Origin: Abelmoschus esculentus
Lineage: Eukaryota; Streptophyta; Magnoliopsida; Malvales; Malvaceae
Direction: 5' to 3'
Assembly: GCA_035048815.1 (NCBI GenBank)
Contig: JAUCBN010000028.1
Coordinates: 6,379,001 to 6,443,000 of the forward strand
DNA length: 64,000 nt
Below the pieces are notes generated by a model. The model was given only the letters and a program-made list of their open reading frames with translations, made no database searches and was not told the origin of the DNA. The position numbers and the translations under genes are program-made. This document shows positions 60,421 to 64,000 of the stretch, piece after piece. Every line of letters begins with the position of its first letter. Positions within the stretch are counted from its first letter, which is position 1.

Positions 60421-60991
60421 CAAGAATTGAAAGTTGTTGGAAATTATATTTTAGACCCGAATATTTTTCTTTGTTCAATTAAGGTACTTATAGATATTAT
60501 TTTAAGCTGAAATTTTGCATGCATGCATAAAGTTGATTTAATTTCGATATAGTTAACTTAAATTGGATGAAGTCCTCGAATTTTAGAAGATTTACATTTT
60601 GGTCCCTAAATTAGAGAAAAATGCAATTGATGATGTTAGAATGATCCGTTTGAGTTGAAATTTGCCATGAGGAACTCTTGAATGTTTAATTGATTATTGA
60701 TGGAAAGAATTTATACTTTACTAAATGAATTTAAAAGTTTTACGTTTTAGTCCTTAATCTATGTTAGTGTTTAATCGGATGTTTGTTTTTAATTAATGCG
60801 TTACCGATAATGCTTGGTATGAGACCTTGTCATGTAGGAATAAGATTGTGCATCTAGGTAAGATAAAGAAAAAAATATAACGGTTTCAGGGTTGCTTATC
60901 GAATCGAACCTTCACGGGTTTGGTTTGATATTCCCTGTGTGACCCGTTAGTGCCGGTACCATCTAGGCCGGGCTAAGGGGGTTACATTTGG

Positions 60992-61003
60992 TGGTATCAG
61001 AGC
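60992..61003 (+). other. Tekay primer-binding site
   Basis: TGGTATCAGAGC, the initiator-Met type, five bases after the LTR end. Confidence 0.88.
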
Positions 61004-61310
61004 GTTTAATAAAGTGTGTTTTTGATTTGTATAGTGTGTAGTTGATTTGTCAAAGTACGTATTGGTTTGCTATGTTTTGTGGTTGGTATGTTAGAATGTT
61101 AGATTGAACATGATATGTTTTTGTTGTGTGCATACCTATATATTGTGAGTGTGCTTAGAATGACTATGGGAAAAAGGGGTGGTCAGTTACACATTGCCAA
61201 TGCCAACATGTTTTTGGATGTTCTTCGGTTTTCTTTGGAACTTGCCCGAATGTAAGTTTATTATGTTTTGATATTATGTTTTAAAATTGCATATTTGAAG
61301 TTTTTGGATA

Positions 61311-62540
61311 ATGCCTCCGAGACGTGAGACATGTGCTAGCGCAAGCTTGATCACTGATGGTCAGGCAAAGGTAGAGGCGACTGTGAGGGAGGAACCGCTT
61401 CCACCTCCTCCACTAGCTGGCGTGCCACCCGCTGGTGTGCCTTCGGATCCAGTTGGAGGCCAGTTTGGAGAGTTTGCACCGTTCATACAGGCTATGACGG
61501 GAGCGTTTCAGGCGGCCATGGCTGGAGTGCAAGTACCGGCTCCCGCACCTGCCGTTGTTGTCACCCTAGGGCTACCACTTGAGCGTTTGCATAGCTTGAG
61601 AGGTGTTGAGTTTCGTGGATCTGACCCGAGTGCAGTTGAGGAGTGGCTGGCTAGCACCAAGAGGATATTAGATCAGATGGACTGTCAGGGTGGCCGTAGG
61701 TTGGGTTGTGTGGTCTCTCTGCTACAGGGGGATGCTTATAGATGGTGGACTACCACGAGAGCGGGTGTAGCAGTTGCTAACCTGACTTGGGAGTACTTTA
61801 GGACCGCCTTTGTGCGGAAGTTTTTGGGTCCACAGTATGAGGATGCGTGGAAGAGGGAGTTTATGTCCCTGGTGCAAGGTACTAGGAGTGTGGATGACTA
61901 TGAGATACAGTTTATCAGATTGAGTCACTATGCTCCTGAGTTGGTTCCAACGGAGCATAAGAGATGCGATAGGTTCCGGTATGGTTTGGATCCAGAGATC
62001 AAGACATACTTGTTGGCTGCGGAGTACACTGAGTTTGATATGCTCGTGAATCAGGCTAAGGATGTCGAGGAGTCCCTGAGGGAGACTAGGAAGTCTTCCG
62101 ATGCCGGAAAGAGGCCTGCTGAGGCTAGCACCCAAGGTGGTAAGGGTAAGAGGTTTCGGGATAACCGATATAGAGCTAATCGACGCCGAGGTGATTTTGG
62201 ACACGATGGTCGTGCTCAACAGTTTGGTAGAGGTGGTGGTGATATAGCAGTTTGTAACTTGTGTTCTAAACGCCATCCGAGAGAGTGTTGGTGGGCCACT
62301 GGTGCCTGTATGGGTTGTGGATCTAAGGATCACAAGAGGAGGGATTGTCCAAGGTTTGTTGGTGAGGTTGGTAATCGAGCTGAGGTTGTCGTGGTACCTG
62401 GAAGAGGACGCGGTGGAGGTAGAGTCATTTCCAGAGACAAGGAGATGGCTGTAGAGTTTATGCTCAACGCGGGACCTGAAATGCTACAGATATGGTTGCA
62501 GGTACTTTATCTTTATGAAATGTACCATTGTTTTATTTGA
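61311..62540 (+). pseudogene. Tekay-like gag
   Basis: The ATG at 61311 opens MPPRRETCAS. A Pro-rich N-terminus and APFIQAMTGAFQAAMAG precede the Retrotrans_gag domain (FRGSDPSAVEEWLASTKRIL, VVSLLQGDAYRWWTTTRAG, FRTAFVRKFLGPQYEDAWKR, FMSLVQGTRSVDDYE). An Arg/Gly-rich nucleocapsid follows, with an imperfect knuckle (CSKRHPREC) and the CCHC knuckle CMGCGSKDHKRRDC. After about 62495 the frame is lost and ends in a chance tail at 62540. In this group gag and protease normally form one frame, so one or more indels lie between 62490 and 62530. Confidence 0.88.
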
Positions 62541-64000
62541 TAGATTCGGGATCTACGCATTCTTATGTTTTGAGTAAGCATGCATACATGTTGGATATCC
62601 TTGTTGATGTTTTAGATGTGGGAGTTGTGGTTACTAGTTCTTTAAGTGAGACAGTGATCGTAAAAAGGTTGTATAGGAGATTTCCGTTGGAGGTGCAAGG
62701 GCATGTCTTTGAGGTTGACTTGATGGAGTTGTCGTTTCATGGTTTTGACCTTATCTTGGGGGTTGACTGGTTGACGGAGCATAGAGCCGTGGTAGATTTT
62801 GAAAAGAAACGGGTTACCTTGAGGTTGTTAGATGATGGTGAGGTTGTGGTTAAGAGTGAGTATACTGGATTCTTATCCAATGTGGTTTCGGCCTTACAGG
62901 CGGAAAGGTTGATGCAACATGGAGGTGTAGCATATCTAGCTTATGTGATGAACCCGGAGATAGGAGAGGTTCGGCTGCAGGACATTCAAATAGTATGTGA
63001 CTTTCCGGAAGTTTTTCCTGAGGAGTTGCCTGGGTTACCTCCCGATCGTGATGTGGAGTTTAGTATCGAGACTTATGCTGGTACTAATCCGGTGTCCATT
63101 GCTCCTTATCGCATGGCACCTAAGAAGTTAAAGGAGTTAAAGATGCAGTTACAAGAGTTGCTAGACCGTGGTTTTATACGACCGAGTGTGTCACCTTGGG
63201 GTGCACCGGTGTTGTTTGTGAAGAAGAAAGATGGCACAATAAGGATGTGCATTGATTATCGGCAATTGAATAAGTTGACCGTGAAGAATAAGTATCCTTT
63301 GCCGAGGATTGATGATTTGTTTGATCAGTTTTGAGGAGCAAGTGTGTTCTCGAAGATTGATTTGAGGTCAGGGTACTATCAGTTGAAAGTGAAAGAGGAG
63401 GATGTGTTGAAAATGGCTTTTCGGACAAGGTATGGTCATTATGAGTTTCTGGTGATGCCGTTTGGTTTGACAAATGCCCCTGCTGATTTTATGGATATGA
63501 TGAACCGAGTGTTTCAGGAGTACTTAGATCAGTTTGTAGTGGTGTTCATAGATGATATCCTTGTGTATTCACGTACCGAGGAAGATCATGATCGGCATTT
63601 GCGGTTGGTGTTACAAGCGTTGAAAGAGAACCAGTTGTATGCTAAGCTAAGTAATTGTGAGTTTTGGTTAAAAGAGGTGGTGTTCCTTGGTTATGTGGTG
63701 TCGGAAAAGGGTATTATTGTTGATCCGAAAAAGATAGAGGCTGTTATGGGTTGGAAGCAACCGAGATCGGTGTCGGAAGTTCGGAGTTTCCTAGGTTTGG
63801 ATGGGTATTATCGTAGGTTCGTTGAGGGTTTTTCGAGCATTGTTGCTCCTATGATCAAGTTGTTGCAAAAGAAGGTTTCTTTTGAGTGGAACGAAAGTCA
63901 ACAAAAGAGTTTTGAGAAGTTGAGAGAATTGTTGACTAGTGCACCGGTGTTGGTTCAACCCGAATCCGGTAAGGATTTCGTGGTTTATAGTGATGCATCA
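62528..64000 (+). pseudogene. Tekay-like pol (protease, reverse transcriptase, start of RNase H)
   Basis: Protease: LIDSGSTHSYVLSKHA and FDLILGVDWLTEHRAVVDF. Reverse transcriptase: ELPGLPPDRDVEFSIE, APYRMAPKKLKELK, RMCIDYRQLNKLTVKNKYPL, then a TGA at 63332-63334 where CGA (Arg) is usual. The same frame goes on with KIDLRSGYYQL, MPFGLTNAPADFMDMMNRVF, the active site FIDDILVYS, and KQPRSVSEVRSFLGLDGYYR. It reaches the RNase H start (FVVYSDAS) at the window edge. Apart from that stop and the lost gag-protease frame, no other lesion is seen, so the element is rather young. Confidence 0.9.

Larger units (their letters stand above)
57455..60986 (+). repeat. Tekay-like 5' LTR, 3.5 kb
   Basis: Runs from TGTAACATTCCG to GGGGGTTACA. 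Inside are a 50-bp tandem repeat (59233-59480) and a palindrome array (60190-60420). Open frames within it, such as 58676-58906 and 59106-59390, arise from these repeats and are not genes. Confidence 0.88.
57455..64000 (+). mobile_element. Tekay/Del-like Ty3/gypsy chromovirus, continues past the window
   Basis: A long LTR (57455-60986), an initiator-Met primer-binding site, gag, protease, reverse transcriptase and the start of RNase H in order. LTRs of 3-4 kb and this gag type fit the Tekay/Del chromoviruses that are abundant in large dicot genomes. The element inserted into an Athila gag. The right end is outside the window. Confidence 0.9.

Noticed and set aside
61722..62333. 203-codon open frame on the minus strand opposite Tekay gag
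   Set aside because: It is a shadow of the gag frame, with Thr/Ser/Leu-rich composition and no domain.
1..64000. tRNA, rRNA, organelle-derived DNA or a new multi-gene system
   Set aside because: No cloverleaf with A and B boxes, rRNA core or plastid gene was recognised by reading. A tRNAscan-SE run and an organelle search would settle this.

Overview
The window looks like repeat-dense plant nuclear DNA. It is AT-rich and holds one small spliced plant gene family (LURP-one-related, LOR) plus decayed Ty3/gypsy, Ty1/copia and L1-type LINE elements with plant-type primer-binding sites (initiator-Met for chromoviruses and copia, Asp-type for Athila). The mix of very long-LTR Tekay-like chromoviruses, Athila-type elements and LOR genes suggests a dicot, plausibly Malvaceae such as cotton. 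That last step is inference from style, not a database match.

The backbone is a direct segmental duplication offset by about 30.5 kb. Copy A (about 2.07-22.0 kb) and copy B (about 32.7-41.15 kb) each carry an intact three-exon LOR gene on the minus strand, its 5' flank, and an old copia element downstream of that flank. The copies have diverged by insertions and deletions. Copy A gained a 776-bp foldback (Mutator-like) element and a 9.7-kb L1 that itself holds a 5.3-kb chromovirus. Copy B gained about 660 bp of unknown DNA, and its copia is cut off at 41153.

Layout: 1-1042, end of a decayed LTR; 1043-1811, gypsy integrase tail; 2206-3117, LOR copy A; 4706-5481, foldback element; 6191-21998, copia with nested L1 (7266-17010) and chromovirus (7841-13176); 22411-32190, truncated Athila-like element whose LTR holds a solo LTR (25110-31655) that holds another solo LTR (26644-29510); 32845-33725, LOR copy B; 36542-41153, copia copy B; 41154-49801, Athila-like element on the minus strand; 49802-51378, mosaic of gypsy and copia scraps; 51379-53144, Athila/Tat-like LTR remnant; 53145-55010, copia LTR and leader; 55011-57454, Athila LTR and gag on the plus strand; 57455 to the window end, Tekay-like chromovirus with a 3.5-kb LTR.

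Only the two LOR genes look like working host genes. They are predicted cytosolic or membrane-associated tubby-fold proteins of a family linked to defence. Every transposon coding region examined carries stops, frameshifts or truncations. No wholly new gene system is evident. The most unusual signals are three covarying hairpins in the Athila 3' region, arrays of short palindromes near the ends of Tekay-like LTRs, and a G-quadruplex-type repeat at the end of LOR copy B.
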